DNA of 64,000 nt from positions 1-64,000 of the forward strand of contig JBNKDU010000032.1 of NCBI GenBank assembly GCA_050288425.1. Reading direction: 5' to 3'. The stretch's first letter is position 1. Each line of letters opens with the position of its first letter. Source of the stretch: JARRKU01 sp050288425. Its GTDB lineage: Bacteria; Desulfobacterota; Desulfobacteria; Desulfobacterales; Desulfosarcinaceae. This document shows positions 8,323-18,088 of the stretch, piece after piece. Both the position numbers and the translations under genes were made by a program. The notes under the pieces were generated by a model. The model did not search any database. It was not told where the DNA came from and was given only the letters and a program-made list of their open reading frames with translations.

Positions 8323-9870
8323 CTATTGCAATGGTGCCAGCAGGACGGCCCGGGTGCCTGACCCGGGCTTCGAATCGATTTCCAGGGTGCCGCCGAAATG
8401 ACGCAGGCGTTCCTGGATTTTGAAAATGTCCAGTCGCTTGTCAGGGCTATCATCCGGTGGCTGCTCATCCAGGACAAATCCGCGACCGTCGTCGGATATT
8501 TCGATCCGGATATTTCCTTCCTGCCTGCGAATGCAGACGGCTGCCGATTGCGCCTGGGCATGGGCGGCGATGTTGGCCAGCAATTCGCATACGGATTGAA
8601 ACAGGAAGGCGCGCATGCCCTCGTCCTCGACCCTCACTGTGCCATCGCCTTGAAAGGCCACCCGAAGGTGGTGCTGGGATTTGATCTTGTCGATGAGTTC
8701 CTCCACGGCCGCCACCAGTCCCAGTTCATACAGGGTCGAAGGCGCCAGCCTCACGATCAGTTGGCGGGTATCTTCGATCATCCGTTTGATCAGGACATAG
8801 ATATCCTCCAGGGCCGCATCGAATGCGCCTCCATCCAGTTGCCGCAACTGGGTCAGTTTGCTCAGGGAGATGGCCGACAGGTTCTGTCCGATGCCGTCGT
8901 GCAGTTCCTGGGCGATCCGTCGCCGCTCCCGCGCTTCGCTGAGGGACAGTTCCGAAGTGAGGGCGCGCAGCCGGGCCTGATATTGGATCAGGTTTTTTTC
9001 TGCCTTGCGGCGCTCCCTGATCTCCCGGCAAAGTTTCTGGTTGGCGGCATTCAGGTCCTGGGTCCGCTGCTGCACTTTGGTTTCCAGGCCGTCATAGGCC
9101 TTCAAGACCTTGTCTTCGGCCTGCTTGCGCAGGATGACTTCCCTTTCCAGTCGCATGAAGGAGCGCCTCAACTGGTCGTAGGTATCCATCTGGTGTCGTT
9201 CGGAGCGCCGGAAAGAGATCACCGTATACGTAACAAATAGCGAGAAGGCCACGATGAGGATGCCCTGAATCGCACCGAACCGTTTCTGGCTCTGGGACAT
9301 GAGCCGCTGGAGACTGGTCTCGATGTCGTCCATGGTCTGGATGAAGTTGCGATAGCGGGCATTGTTATCCTGGTCCATCTCCACGTCGAGGCTGTGGAGC
9401 GCCGAACGCTTGAGTCGCTGCAAGATCGAGGATTTGAGATGTATGAAATCGTTCTGGGCTTCTTCGACCCGGTGCAGCAGGTCGTCGTCCGGTATCGGCG
9501 TGAAGGTGCCTTCGAAGTTATGGCCCCCTTGGAGCATGGCCCGCAGGTACCACATGGCTTCTTCCACGTGCTTGAGCACGCCGTGATAATCCTGGTCGAT
9601 ATCGTTGTGGAGTACCCCGGAGAGGCTCAAATAGGCGTTTGTCGTCTCTATCTTGATCTCCATGGCGGCGTCGATCAAGGGGGCATAACTGGCACTGATG
9701 CGGTAGCCGGTATAAAAGCCGTAGCCCACCAGTCCGGTAAGCATCAATCCGATGATTCCGAAAATTAGATAGATCCGCCTGGGTATCGGGGGTAGATGGT
9801 CCCTTGCGGGCGGTCGCTGGCCGCGCAAGTCGCCGTGGATCTGATTTTCGCTGATTGGGTTGAGGAGCAT
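8323..9870 (-). CDS. NarL/LuxR-type sensor histidine kinase (HisKA_3)
   Basis: A 515-residue membrane sensor. The first helix (IYLIFGIIGLMLTGLVGYGFY) and a second (GILIVAFSLFVTYTVISF) bracket a periplasmic helical domain of roughly 180 residues. A coiled coil leads to HisKA_3 with phospho-acceptor H324 in RRRIAQELHDGIGQ. The HATPase has DDGRGF as G1 and ends LLAPLQ. Kinases of this type pair with NarL-family regulators, but none is encoded in the window, so it is an orphan here. An ATG at 9870 is used; an upstream TTG at 9936 would add 22 residues without membrane or domain features. Confidence 0.88.
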   Translation of the reverse strand: MLLNPISENQIHGDLRGQRPPARDHLPPIPRRIYLIFGIIGLMLTGLVGYGFYTGYRISASYAPLIDAAMEIKIETTNAYLSLSGVLHNDIDQDYHGVLKHVEEAMWYLRAMLQGGHNFEGTFTPIPDDDLLHRVEEAQNDFIHLKSSILQRLKRSALHSLDVEMDQDNNARYRNFIQTMDDIETSLQRLMSQSQKRFGAIQGILIVAFSLFVTYTVISFRRSERHQMDTYDQLRRSFMRLEREVILRKQAEDKVLKAYDGLETKVQQRTQDLNAANQKLCREIRERRKAEKNLIQYQARLRALTSELSLSEARERRRIAQELHDGIGQNLSAISLSKLTQLRQLDGGAFDAALEDIYVLIKRMIEDTRQLIVRLAPSTLYELGLVAAVEELIDKIKSQHHLRVAFQGDGTVRVEDEGMRAFLFQSVCELLANIAAHAQAQSAAVCIRRQEGNIRIEISDDGRGFVLDEQPPDDSPDKRLDIFKIQERLRHFGGTLEIDSKPGSGTRAVLLAPLQ

Positions 9871-10216
9871 GGATGAATCCAAAATCAGCCTTTGCAGGGT
9901 GGCGCTGCCCTTTACGGCAATGGGAGCGTTTATCAATTCACTTCATTATTCCGATCCCGCACCTGCATGTTTAAATAGCCCCGCACGCTCCCATCGTTCC
10001 GGTGGCCTGCCGGGTATTGCCATCGTAATTTTATTATGAAGCAAGGCGGCAAACATTGAAATCGGGAAAACACCCGAGTTGGCCGATCCAATTGATGAAA
10101 TGCGGCACGGAAATTCCTGATGGTCGAGCGGACGGGGACGGCTGCGGGTTCTTCCCGGATCGGGACCCCGTGGATGGACGACGGGTCCGGGGGGATCGCC
10201 TTGCAACGGACAGCGG

Positions 10217-12115
10217 TCAGACGACGCGTCCGTGGTGGTCGAAATCCAGGGCCAGGGACGCCTTTTCCTCTTCGTTGAGGAAATCCACCGACATGATTTC
10301 CACCGGGTCGTTTCCCGAGTGGGTGGGGACGATGGTGAGGCTGACCCAGGTGGCCGGGTCCTGCCCGAAGGTGACCACGCACAACTGGTCGCAACCGGCC
10401 TCCCGATATTCCGGCGACTGGATCCAGCGGAAAATGAACTGGGTAAAGCCGTTGTGGTGCCGCCCGTACCAGTCGGCGGCCGCTTCGATGGCCGCCGGCA
10501 GGCTGCAGACCACATAGAACGCCTTGTTTTTGACGATGGTGGAGCTGTGCTGCCGGCTGTCGCTTTGCGTTTTCTGCAGGTTTTCATGGGCCGTGGTGGC
10601 GATCATGTCCAGGATGTCGTGTGCGAAATAGGTGTTCACGTAGGTCTTGTGTTTGGGGCTGAGTCCGTAGATCTGGATCAAATGGTTCTGCATGCAGGAG
10701 ATCAATCCCTGTTTGCTGCCCAGGTTATCGAGGTCCAGCACGATGGTGGCGGCCTCCTCCTCATCCTCCAGGGCGGTCATGGAGAGCATGACCGTATCTC
10801 CGAACGGTTTCTGGTCGGCCATGTAGAATTTGAAATTGTAGGTGGCCATGGTGATCCGGTCGCCGCTCTTGAGCCGTACCGGTTCGTTGGGTTGCAGGCG
10901 AATTTCGTTGAGCAGGGTGCCGTTGGTGCTGCGCTGATCTTCCAGGTAGAAGGCCATGTTGCGAAATTCGACGGTGGCATGAAAGCTGGAAATCGCCGGT
11001 GCATCGATGACGAGGTGGTTGCGGGGGCTGCGGCCGACGTTGATGCGTTCTTCCTCCAGCTTGAAAGGTTCCGCATTTTCTCCCAGGGCATTGTCCAGAT
11101 CTTCCAGGTGTGCTTCGGGGATCGCCAGCCGCTGTTTGTCCGTCGCGGTCCCGCCGGTCTTGCGGCGCGCCATCTGCAGGAAAAAAAAGACCAGCGCGGC
11201 GATCAAGGCGAGGATGACCAACCCGACGGTCATGGAGATCATCCAGATGCTCTTCTCCGATACCACCAGGGCCGGATCGTTTGCCGGGGCCGTTGCCGTC
11301 ACCTGCGGTTCGACCCGGGCCGGCGCCGGGGGTGTCTCGGAAGCTGTGGTGGATGCGGGTGTTTCCTCCGGAACGGGCAGCAGGGGCAGGGGGGCGATTT
11401 CCGGCGGCTCAGGCTCCGGCGGTGTGAGCAGCTTTTCGATCTGCTCCAATACGCCGGAGATTTCATCTACGGTAAAGGTGCGGAAATATTCACCGTCGGT
11501 GCGCAACGCCAGGGTCTGGATCAAGGAGAAATCGGCGGCCTCGGTGAGGGCGATGCCGAAGATCCGAACCCCCTGGAGCTTGCATTGGGCCGTGACATCC
11601 TCCTTGAGCCAGCGGGTCATCTCCGCGTCTTTCCGGGCGTCGCCGGTGTCGACGATGCCGTCGGTGATGAAGACGATTCCTTTCCGGGCGGTATCGCGAC
11701 CCTGTGTCTTGAGTTCGTAGAGGGCGCGCTCGATGCCCGCCGGCGTGTTGGTATATTGGCCGCGATAGTCGATGCCTTCGAGACTGTCGATCACCGCCGC
11801 CCGGGCGGTGGGGTCGGAAACCTCGGTCAGCGGATGAAGCAGCCTGGCGCGCTGGTCGAAGAGCACCAACCCGATGCGGGTCTGGTCGGGCAACCGCCGG
11901 ACAAAGGTGCTGACCACCTGGGGGGTGATGAAACCAGGATCGTTCTTCTTCATGCTGCCCGAGTTGTCGATGACGAAGAACATGTCGAGCTGTGGCGCCT
12001 GTGCCTGAAGCGGCGTGGGGACACCCACTGCGGCCCAGACGATGCACAGGAGGGCCACGATTCGCCCAAATGGAAAAATTATCTTTATTTTCAATTTGTT
12101 GAACGAAGATCCCAT
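10217..12115 (-). CDS. Exported VWA-FHA membrane protein
   Basis: A 632-residue protein. A signal peptide (FGRIVALLCIVWAAVGVPTPLQAQA) precedes a von Willebrand A domain with an intact MIDAS motif (DNSGSM). A Pro/Glu-rich linker and one membrane helix (WMISMTVGLVILALIAALVFFF, about residue 305) follow. A cytoplasmic FHA domain (GRSPRNHLVID, SSFHATVEF, STNGTLLNE) and a C-terminal domain of about 150 residues of unknown type complete it. FHA domains bind phosphothreonine, so the protein could link a periplasmic protein contact to cytoplasmic signalling. The ATG at 12115 has AAGGG 9 bases upstream. A good sigma70-type promoter lies at 12175-12203. Confidence 0.85.
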   Translation of the reverse strand: MGSSFNKLKIKIIFPFGRIVALLCIVWAAVGVPTPLQAQAPQLDMFFVIDNSGSMKKNDPGFITPQVVSTFVRRLPDQTRIGLVLFDQRARLLHPLTEVSDPTARAAVIDSLEGIDYRGQYTNTPAGIERALYELKTQGRDTARKGIVFITDGIVDTGDARKDAEMTRWLKEDVTAQCKLQGVRIFGIALTEAADFSLIQTLALRTDGEYFRTFTVDEISGVLEQIEKLLTPPEPEPPEIAPLPLLPVPEETPASTTASETPPAPARVEPQVTATAPANDPALVVSEKSIWMISMTVGLVILALIAALVFFFLQMARRKTGGTATDKQRLAIPEAHLEDLDNALGENAEPFKLEEERINVGRSPRNHLVIDAPAISSFHATVEFRNMAFYLEDQRSTNGTLLNEIRLQPNEPVRLKSGDRITMATYNFKFYMADQKPFGDTVMLSMTALEDEEEAATIVLDLDNLGSKQGLISCMQNHLIQIYGLSPKHKTYVNTYFAHDILDMIATTAHENLQKTQSDSRQHSSTIVKNKAFYVVCSLPAAIEAAADWYGRHHNGFTQFIFRWIQSPEYREAGCDQLCVVTFGQDPATWVSLTIVPTHSGNDPVEIMSVDFLNEEEKASLALDFDHHGRVV

Positions 12116-12595
12116 GGCGGTTGCCCTTGTGCTGCATGCGGGTTGAGGGGACATTCAGGGTTTCGGCTTTCCTTTATGTATATAAATGAATGAGTTATGT
12201 CAAAAAAAAGCGACCGCAACGATATGGCCGCGGGTGCTGCCCGGGAGATGAATCGGACAGGATACGGCAGGGGGGTGTGCCCAAAATTGTCCATGGCCGC
12301 CGCTGGGCGTCACTATTTCGTCACAAATCGGCAATCCAGCCGGATGAATCATCGTGAAGGTCCCGCCGGTCCCAAGCGACAGACAAGGGGGTCTTGATAA
12401 AATGAACAATTATTTCGGTAAGATAAAGTTTGGTTGCATAATGACCCGGTCGAGGGGCCGGCTTCGGACGAAATCTGGAGAATTGAGGTATAAATTTTGC
12501 ATGATGTTTCGGGAGCTTGACTTGGGAGCCCGGTTGGGATGAGATTCATTGCGGATTGCATCGGGCCCGGGACGACATCCTTCGGAGGATCCATT
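12116..12595. other. Divergent intergenic region
   Basis: A 480-base gap between the VWA-FHA gene (minus) and the DUF882 gene (plus). The left part holds the minus-strand promoter at 12175-12203. Near 12394-12424 TTGATA and TAAGAT could form a plus-strand promoter, but with a long 19-base spacer. The ribosome binding site GGAGG (12585-12589) precedes the TTG start used for DUF882. Short open frames here have no supporting signals. Confidence 0.5.
12175..12203 (-). promoter_or_regulatory. Sigma70-type promoter for the VWA-FHA gene
   Basis: Read on the minus strand, TTGACA (12198-12203) and TACATA (12175-12180) are separated by exactly 17 bases in an AT-rich patch, about 60 bases before the VWA-FHA start codon. 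Confidence 0.6.
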
Positions 12596-13138
12596 TTGAA
12601 TTTCCATCGCCGTGACTTTCTCAAAGTGAGCGCCGCCGCCCTGGCCGCCGGTCTGCTGCCCATCCCCGCCCTCGCCGCCATCCACCCACGCCAAGCCTCC
12701 CGGAAGCTGGCTTTTTACAACACCCATACCGGCGAAACATTGGATGTGCGCTACTTTGAGCAAGGCACCTACCGGCCCGACCAACTGGAACGCATCGACC
12801 AGATCCTGCGGGACCACCGCACCAGCGAAATTCATCCCATCGACCGCCACCTGCTGGATCTGCTGTTCGTCGTCAAATCGCGAATCCGCCCGCACACCCC
12901 GTTCCATATCATCTCGGGGTACCGCTCGCCGGCCACCAACGCCATGCTGCGCAGGAAAAGCCCGGGCGTGGCCCGCTCCAGCTTTCACATGAAGGGCAAG
13001 GCCATCGATATCCGTCTGCCCGGATACAGTTCACGCCGCTTGCGGGATCTATGCATCGACATGAAAGCGGGTGGGGTGGGCTACTATGCCAATTCGAACT
13101 TCGTCCATCTCGACACCGGACCGGTACGCCACTGGTAG
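12596..13138 (+). CDS. Tat-exported DUF882/YcbK-type M15 peptidase
   Basis: A 180-residue protein with an N-terminal Tat signal (HRRDFLK, then AAALAAGLLPIPALA). The mature part is a DUF882/peptidase M15A domain: ISGYRSPATNAML, then the zinc motif SSFHMKGKAIDI, and a late His in FVHLDTG. Relatives act on peptidoglycan in the periplasm. The TTG at 12596 is chosen because GGAGG lies 6 bases upstream and it places the twin Arg near the N-terminus; an upstream in-frame ATG at 12539 would add 19 residues. It converges on the L,D-transpeptidase gene, so both flanking products probably act on the cell wall. Confidence 0.85.
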   Translation: MNFHRRDFLKVSAAALAAGLLPIPALAAIHPRQASRKLAFYNTHTGETLDVRYFEQGTYRPDQLERIDQILRDHRTSEIHPIDRHLLDLLFVVKSRIRPHTPFHIISGYRSPATNAMLRRKSPGVARSSFHMKGKAIDIRLPGYSSRRLRDLCIDMKAGGVGYYANSNFVHLDTGPVRHW

Positions 13139-13178
13139 CGGTTCGATCCAGGTCTCATCACCCGCAACATCGCCGTCC

Positions 13179-14948
13179 TCATGAATGCAGCGACTCCGTG
13201 GATATGACCCGCGGGGGCGCCGGATGGTTGGATCGTCGCTGCAGGGCCCGGTCCAAATCGCCGTCCCGGCCGTAAATGTCGTCGCGGAATTGCAGGTCCC
13301 CGTTCTCGTCTACCCAGGCCGTCATATACAAGAGATGCACCGGGATGGGATCTGGAATGTGCACCACCTGGCGTTCTCCGGAGCCCAGGCGGTCGTCCAG
13401 GCGGTCGGACGTCCAGGTGCTGTCCCCGGACAACAGGTAGAGGGCCAGTTCCCGGGCATGTTCCACACGTATGCAGCCGGAACTGTAGCCGCGCTGGAAG
13501 CGGCGAAAGAGCGACTTCTGGGGGGTGTCGTGGAGGTAGACCGCGAACTTGTTGGGGAGCATGAACTTGATCCGGCCCAGCGCATTTTTTTCGCCCGGCT
13601 CCTGTCGCAGCCGAAAGGGGAAATTGGATTTGTCGTAGCGGGACCAATCCACGGAGCGCGGATCGAGTTCCTCGGCGTCTTCCTCCCAGCCGCCGAAAAC
13701 CTTGAATCCCTTGTCGACCAGGTAGTCGGCCCCCTGTGCCAATTTGGGCAGGATGTCCTCGGTGGCCAGGGTAAAGGGCACGTTCCAGTACGGGTTGAGT
13801 ACCATATAGGAGAGACGGGCGCTGAACACCGGGGTCATGCGCGCCGGTTTGCCCACCACCACGCGCATGGTCAGGGCCTTGCGATCCTTTTCCACCACCG
13901 CCAATTCGAAGGCGGCTGTATTGACGGCGATATAGCGCTCTCCCAGGTCGCGCGGCAGCCACCGCCAACGCTCCAGGTTCAGTTCGATCTGGCGGATTCG
14001 GCTCCCCACGTCGACGTTGAGTGCGCCGAGGGTTTCGGGTCCGATGATGCCGTCGGGTTTCAATCCGTGGCGCCGCTGGAAATGCTCCACCGCCGCCACC
14101 AGATCGGTGTCATATGGCCCGGATGCGTCCGGGGGCGTGTCGGCCGTCAAATCGCCTTCCGTATGCAGTCGCTTCCATAGTGACGCAACGCGTTCATCGA
14201 CATCTCCGGGACGGATGGTCTCGCCTGCGGCAATGACCGGCCACCCGCCGTCCTGCTGGATCCGGCGCAGGCGCTGGAGTGCCTGCTGCAACCCCCGGTA
14301 TTCGCGATGCGTCGGCCGGAGCCGGTCGATGGTTGCCTCCAGGCTATCTTCGGCCAGGGCCCGGGTCAGCACGGTCAGCATATCCACCGGAGGATCGGGG
14401 ATCACCCAGTCCTCATGCAGATGCTCCGGATTGATGCGTCCAGCCGCCAGGTGGGTGCCCATCTGCAGCCAGGCGTCGGTCAGCAGCAGGTCCAGTTCGG
14501 CCCAGATGGGTGCCAGGGCCTCGTCGGGCGGGAAGTATTCCAGGTTGAGCATATCCAGCAACCGGTTGATGGCCGGCAAATGGTAGTCCGACGGGCGGAG
14601 ACCGTCCCGGAAAGCCTGCCCGATGATGCCCATCAGGCTGTGGGCGGCCGGCCGCAGACCATGGCCGTCGAACCAGACCGGCCGGTAGGAACGCTGTTCA
14701 TAAAATGCGGGTATATACTGGACGCTGCAGATCGGCTCGCCGCGACAGGTAAACTCCTGCCGGCGCATGTCGATTTTCACCTGCCGTTCGAGCTGGGCAT
14801 AGACCCTGGGAAAGAAATAGTGGTTGGCGGCCGCCGGCCCTGCCAGGGGCCAATGGAGCAGGAGACCGAGCAGGCCGGCGGCCACGGCGGCCTGCCGGAG
14901 CCATCGCCCGGTGTTTTTCGGTAATACGACGCAAGGACGGAGGAGCAT
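13179..14948 (-). CDS. L,D-transpeptidase of the YcbB/LdtD family
   Basis: A 589-residue exported protein. After a signal peptide (LRQAAVAAGLLGLLLHWPLAGPAAA) comes the scaffold domain of LdtD-like enzymes, a peptidoglycan-binding repeat (AVEHFQRRHGLKPDGIIGP), and a YkuD catalytic domain with HDTPQKSLF and the active-site C492 in SSGCIRVEHA. Such enzymes form 3-3 cross-links between meso-diaminopimelate residues and can attach lipoproteins. The ATG at 14948 follows AAAAAGGAC. A longer open frame upstream would overlap the ferritin-like gene and is not used. The length matches E. coli LdtD (about 615 residues). Confidence 0.92.
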   Translation of the reverse strand: MLLRPCVVLPKNTGRWLRQAAVAAGLLGLLLHWPLAGPAAANHYFFPRVYAQLERQVKIDMRRQEFTCRGEPICSVQYIPAFYEQRSYRPVWFDGHGLRPAAHSLMGIIGQAFRDGLRPSDYHLPAINRLLDMLNLEYFPPDEALAPIWAELDLLLTDAWLQMGTHLAAGRINPEHLHEDWVIPDPPVDMLTVLTRALAEDSLEATIDRLRPTHREYRGLQQALQRLRRIQQDGGWPVIAAGETIRPGDVDERVASLWKRLHTEGDLTADTPPDASGPYDTDLVAAVEHFQRRHGLKPDGIIGPETLGALNVDVGSRIRQIELNLERWRWLPRDLGERYIAVNTAAFELAVVEKDRKALTMRVVVGKPARMTPVFSARLSYMVLNPYWNVPFTLATEDILPKLAQGADYLVDKGFKVFGGWEEDAEELDPRSVDWSRYDKSNFPFRLRQEPGEKNALGRIKFMLPNKFAVYLHDTPQKSLFRRFQRGYSSGCIRVEHARELALYLLSGDSTWTSDRLDDRLGSGERQVVHIPDPIPVHLLYMTAWVDENGDLQFRDDIYGRDGDLDRALQRRSNHPAPPRVISTESLHS

Positions 14949-15135
14949 GTCCTTTTTCCCTTCCTTTCGATGCCTGGCCCCGGATGTCCCTGGATATATC
15001 GTCGCCGGGGGCGGTCCGATCTTACCGCGGCCGGGGGCAGGTTTTTCGATGATCGACGGACGCGCAGGTTGCCAGGCAGCTAGCGGGTGGGGGGTGAGCT
15101 TCCGTGCGGTGAACATCCGGCCCGAAGGCCCGCGA

Positions 15136-15591
15136 TTACCAAACCTCGGGATAGCCGATGTCGACGAATGCCGACTCCATCTTGGCCTTGTGCTCCCGTT
15201 CCATGGCGGCCAATTCGAGGAAAAGCTTCTTGCGTCCGGCGTTGGTGCATAGTTCGGCCAATTCATTGTATTGCCGCATGGCCTGTTCCTCTTTCTTCAT
15301 GGCCAGGGCGATGGCATCCACCGGTTTCATTTCCAGCGAAAGCATGGGTTCTTCGACGGTTTCCGAGACATGGAAATCCGGGAGCTTTTCGAATTGGATG
15401 CCGGCGGCAGGATCATCGCAGAATGATTCCAGGATCCGGCGGTGACGCACTTCTTCCTTGCTGAAGGTGCCGAACAGCTCCTTGAGAAATGCATTGGCCG
15501 TATTGGCGGCCACGTCGGCATAAAAGCGGGCCGCTTCGATTTCACTCTGAATCGCACGCTCGATGATGTCCCGGTAGACTTCGGTCTTCAT
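15136..15591 (-). CDS. Rubrerythrin-like ferritin-fold protein
   Basis: A 151-residue four-helix-bundle protein. Diiron ligand candidates occur in EIEAARFYADVA, EEVRHRRIL, KKEEQAMRQY and MEREHKAKME, the spacing expected of rubrerythrin and related ferritin-like proteins. There is no C-terminal rubredoxin domain (no CxxC). Members reduce peroxide or handle iron in anaerobes. Start: AGGTG precedes the ATG. It stands between the L,D-transpeptidase and the LptFG operon and has its own leader of about 200 bases. Confidence 0.87.
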   Translation of the reverse strand: MKTEVYRDIIERAIQSEIEAARFYADVAANTANAFLKELFGTFSKEEVRHRRILESFCDDPAAGIQFEKLPDFHVSETVEEPMLSLEMKPVDAIALAMKKEEQAMRQYNELAELCTNAGRKKLFLELAAMEREHKAKMESAFVDIGYPEVW

Positions 15592-15808
15592 ATTTCACCT
15601 CGAATGAAAAGCTCAATGGGGGTACGGCCAACTTCCCATACGGGAAAATCGCCGGGCTGCTGTTCCGGACGGCCCAAATAACAAGGATTCCACCTGCTCC
15701 CTCCATGGAGGTCGGATCGGATCGGCAATCCGTTACGATCCTAAACCAAACGATTTGACGAAGTCAACACGTGCCCTTTTACCATCATTTTTTATGCAAC
15801 GATCGGGT

Positions 15809-16885
15809 TCACTCGGCCCGCAGCACCAGCAGGAACCCCCCGCATAGAAAAACGAGGTTGGCCAGCCACGCCGCCGCCAGGGGCGGCAGGATCAACCCGT
15901 ACCCCAGCGAGACGCAGAAGCTGTGGAAGACGAAATAGAGAAAGCCGATCCCGATCCCGTAGGTGATGCTCACCGGAAGGCCGACGGTCAATCGCCTCCG
16001 GGCGGTCAGGCCGATGCCTACCAGGGCCATGATGAAGCAGACGAAGGGATAGGCCGATTTGGCATACAGGTCGACGCGATAGGAGGTGGCGTCATAGCCT
16101 TCCTCTTCCACCTTCTTCACATAGTCCAGCAGTTCCCGGTAGTTCATCTCCTCGGATTTGCGCACCACGCGGCGGAAATCGTCCGGGTGCAACTGCAGAT
16201 TGGCATTCACGGTATCCTCCAGGGTGATGTCATAGGTGTTGACCTCGGGATCGAGGACCTGTTTCATCACCTGGTGCAGCATCCAGCGGCCGTTGTAGTA
16301 CTCCCCTTTCTGCGCGTCGATGCGGCGAACCAGCCGGAAGTCGCTGCCGAAAAAATAGCGGGTGAAGCCGAAAATGGCCCGGCTGGCCGGATCGAAATAC
16401 TTGATATGGGTAATCTGGTGGCGGCCTTTGATCCAGATATTTTTCGAGCGCACTGCAATGTTGGTCTTCTTGCGGATTTCGCGGTTCTGGATCTGGTTGG
16501 ACCGCTGCATGGTCATGGGCACCACCTGTTCGGCCAGGTAGAAGAGCAATACGGCGCCGGCGGCCGCCACCAGCAGGACCGGCCGCATCAAGGCGTAGAT
16601 GCTGATGCCGCCGGCGTTGATGACGATCAGCTCGTTGTGTTTGCTCATCAGGCCGAAAACGATCAAAATGGCCAGCAGCAGAATTACCGGCAGGGCCTGG
16701 GTGAAGATGAATGGGATCTTGTAGGCCACGTATTCGAAGGCGCGCCACAGGGAGATGTCGGCCTCGATGAATTCGTCCATGGTCCCCAGATAGTCCACGG
16801 CCACGAAGATGCTCACCACGGCCAGCAGCGACAGCAGAAAATACTTGGCGATCTGGGTGATGATGTATCGGTTGAGGGTATTCAT
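15809..16885 (-). CDS. lptG: LPS export permease LptG
   Basis: A 358-residue inner-membrane protein of the YjgP/YjgQ family. Membrane helices near the N-terminus (IAKYFLLSLLAVVSIFVAVDYLG, LPVILLLAILIVFGLM), a central periplasmic jellyroll of about 150 residues, and three C-terminal helices (PFVCFIMALVGIGL) match LptG. With LptF and the ATPase LptB (not in the window) it extracts lipopolysaccharide from the inner membrane. Its ATG overlaps the stop of lptF (ATGA), so it is translationally coupled. An upstream extension inside lptF is rejected. The F-before-G order is the usual one. Confidence 0.92.
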   Translation of the reverse strand: MNTLNRYIITQIAKYFLLSLLAVVSIFVAVDYLGTMDEFIEADISLWRAFEYVAYKIPFIFTQALPVILLLAILIVFGLMSKHNELIVINAGGISIYALMRPVLLVAAAGAVLLFYLAEQVVPMTMQRSNQIQNREIRKKTNIAVRSKNIWIKGRHQITHIKYFDPASRAIFGFTRYFFGSDFRLVRRIDAQKGEYYNGRWMLHQVMKQVLDPEVNTYDITLEDTVNANLQLHPDDFRRVVRKSEEMNYRELLDYVKKVEEEGYDATSYRVDLYAKSAYPFVCFIMALVGIGLTARRRLTVGLPVSITYGIGIGFLYFVFHSFCVSLGYGLILPPLAAAWLANLVFLCGGFLLVLRAE

Positions 16886-18072
16886 GGCTGGCAGCTCCGG
16901 TCCTGCCGGCTGCACAACCGTTCCAGGCTCAGCTTTTGCCCCAGGCGGTGCCATTGCAGCGCCCGCTCCTGGATCATTCGGGAATAGAGCCAGATGCCGG
17001 CACCTCCCAGGAGAAAGTTGGGTGCCCACATGCCCACCACCGGCGGCAGGGTGCCCGATTCGCCGAAGGACCAACCCACCGACAGCAGGATATAGTAGCT
17101 GAGGAAGAGGACGATTCCGATGACCGTCCCCACCGAGCGTTTGCCCCGGCTCGATTGCATGCCCAGCGGGATGGCCACCAGGCCGAGGACGAAACATGCC
17201 AGGGGCAGGGCCAACTTCTCGTGCAGCTTCATCTGGGCCTTGAAATAGGCCTTGCTGCCCGGTTTCGCTGCGGCGATATAATTTCGCAATTGGGCCATCC
17301 TCATCTCCTCGATGGGGCGGCGGTCGCCCGAACTCTTGGTCAGGATCCCCTTGAGATCGAGGTTCATCTCATAGGTCTTGAAAGCGATGGCATGGGCCGA
17401 CTGATCTTCCAGGCGCACCTGGTTGATGGATCCGTTGAAAAGCCGCAGCCGGATATTCTGCTTGTCCGCCTCCGGGATCATCACCCCCCGCGGGGCGACG
17501 ATGATGTTGTTGATCGTCTTGTTGCGCTGGTCTTCGATGAACACGTCGGTCATGCTGCGGTCTTTCAGGTTGACCTTGTTCACATAGAGGGTGAGGCCAT
17601 CGAAGCTGTCGATGAAGGTCCGCTCCCGGATGACGGCGTCGGCATGGGATTCGGCCAGGCGGATCGACAGCCCGTAGTAGGCGCGATTGCTCCACGGCAA
17701 TCCCACCGCCGTGATCAGGGTGGTGAGCAGCCACCCCATCAGGCAGAAGCAGAACACCGGCACCAGGAAACGGTGGGGATTCATGCCGCAGGCCTTCAGG
17801 GCCACGATTTCGTTGTCGCCCGACATCCGCAGGAAGGTCAGCAATACCGCCATCATCACCGACATGGGGGTGATGAAGGCCAGAAAGAACGGCATGGAGT
17901 AGGCCAGCAACAGAAGAAAAGAGAAGAGGCTCACCTGGTAGTTGACCACCATGTTGGTGATCTCCAGGATCTTGGTCACCAGAAAGATAAAGGAGAAAAA
18001 AAACAGGTTCAGCCCGAAGGGCGGAAGCAGTTCCCGCAGCATGTAGCGATGAAGGATGGTATTGACGCGCAT
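16882..18072 (-). CDS. lptF: LPS export permease LptF
   Basis: A 396-residue YjgP/YjgQ-family permease that starts MRVNTILHRYMLRELLPPF, which is typical for LptF. Early helices (NLFFFSFIFLVTKILEI, SFLLLLAYSMPFFLAFI) and FLRMSGDNEIVALKACGM, the conserved cytoplasmic motif, are clear. A jellyroll domain and three late helices follow (LALPLACFVLGLVAIPLG). It forms a heterodimer with LptG in the LPS transport bridge. It lies 16 bases after the DprE2-like gene in transcription order, so the arabinose-lipid genes and lptFG may share a transcript. Confidence 0.92.
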   Translation of the reverse strand: MRVNTILHRYMLRELLPPFGLNLFFFSFIFLVTKILEITNMVVNYQVSLFSFLLLLAYSMPFFLAFITPMSVMMAVLLTFLRMSGDNEIVALKACGMNPHRFLVPVFCFCLMGWLLTTLITAVGLPWSNRAYYGLSIRLAESHADAVIRERTFIDSFDGLTLYVNKVNLKDRSMTDVFIEDQRNKTINNIIVAPRGVMIPEADKQNIRLRLFNGSINQVRLEDQSAHAIAFKTYEMNLDLKGILTKSSGDRRPIEEMRMAQLRNYIAAAKPGSKAYFKAQMKLHEKLALPLACFVLGLVAIPLGMQSSRGKRSVGTVIGIVLFLSYYILLSVGWSFGESGTLPPVVGMWAPNFLLGGAGIWLYSRMIQERALQWHRLGQKLSLERLCSRQDRSCQP

Positions 18073-18088
18073 GGTCGCGGGGCTCCGG

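Noticed and set aside
14949..15266. Upstream extension of the L,D-transpeptidase
   Set aside because: It overlaps the ferritin-like gene and displaces the signal peptide from the N-terminus.
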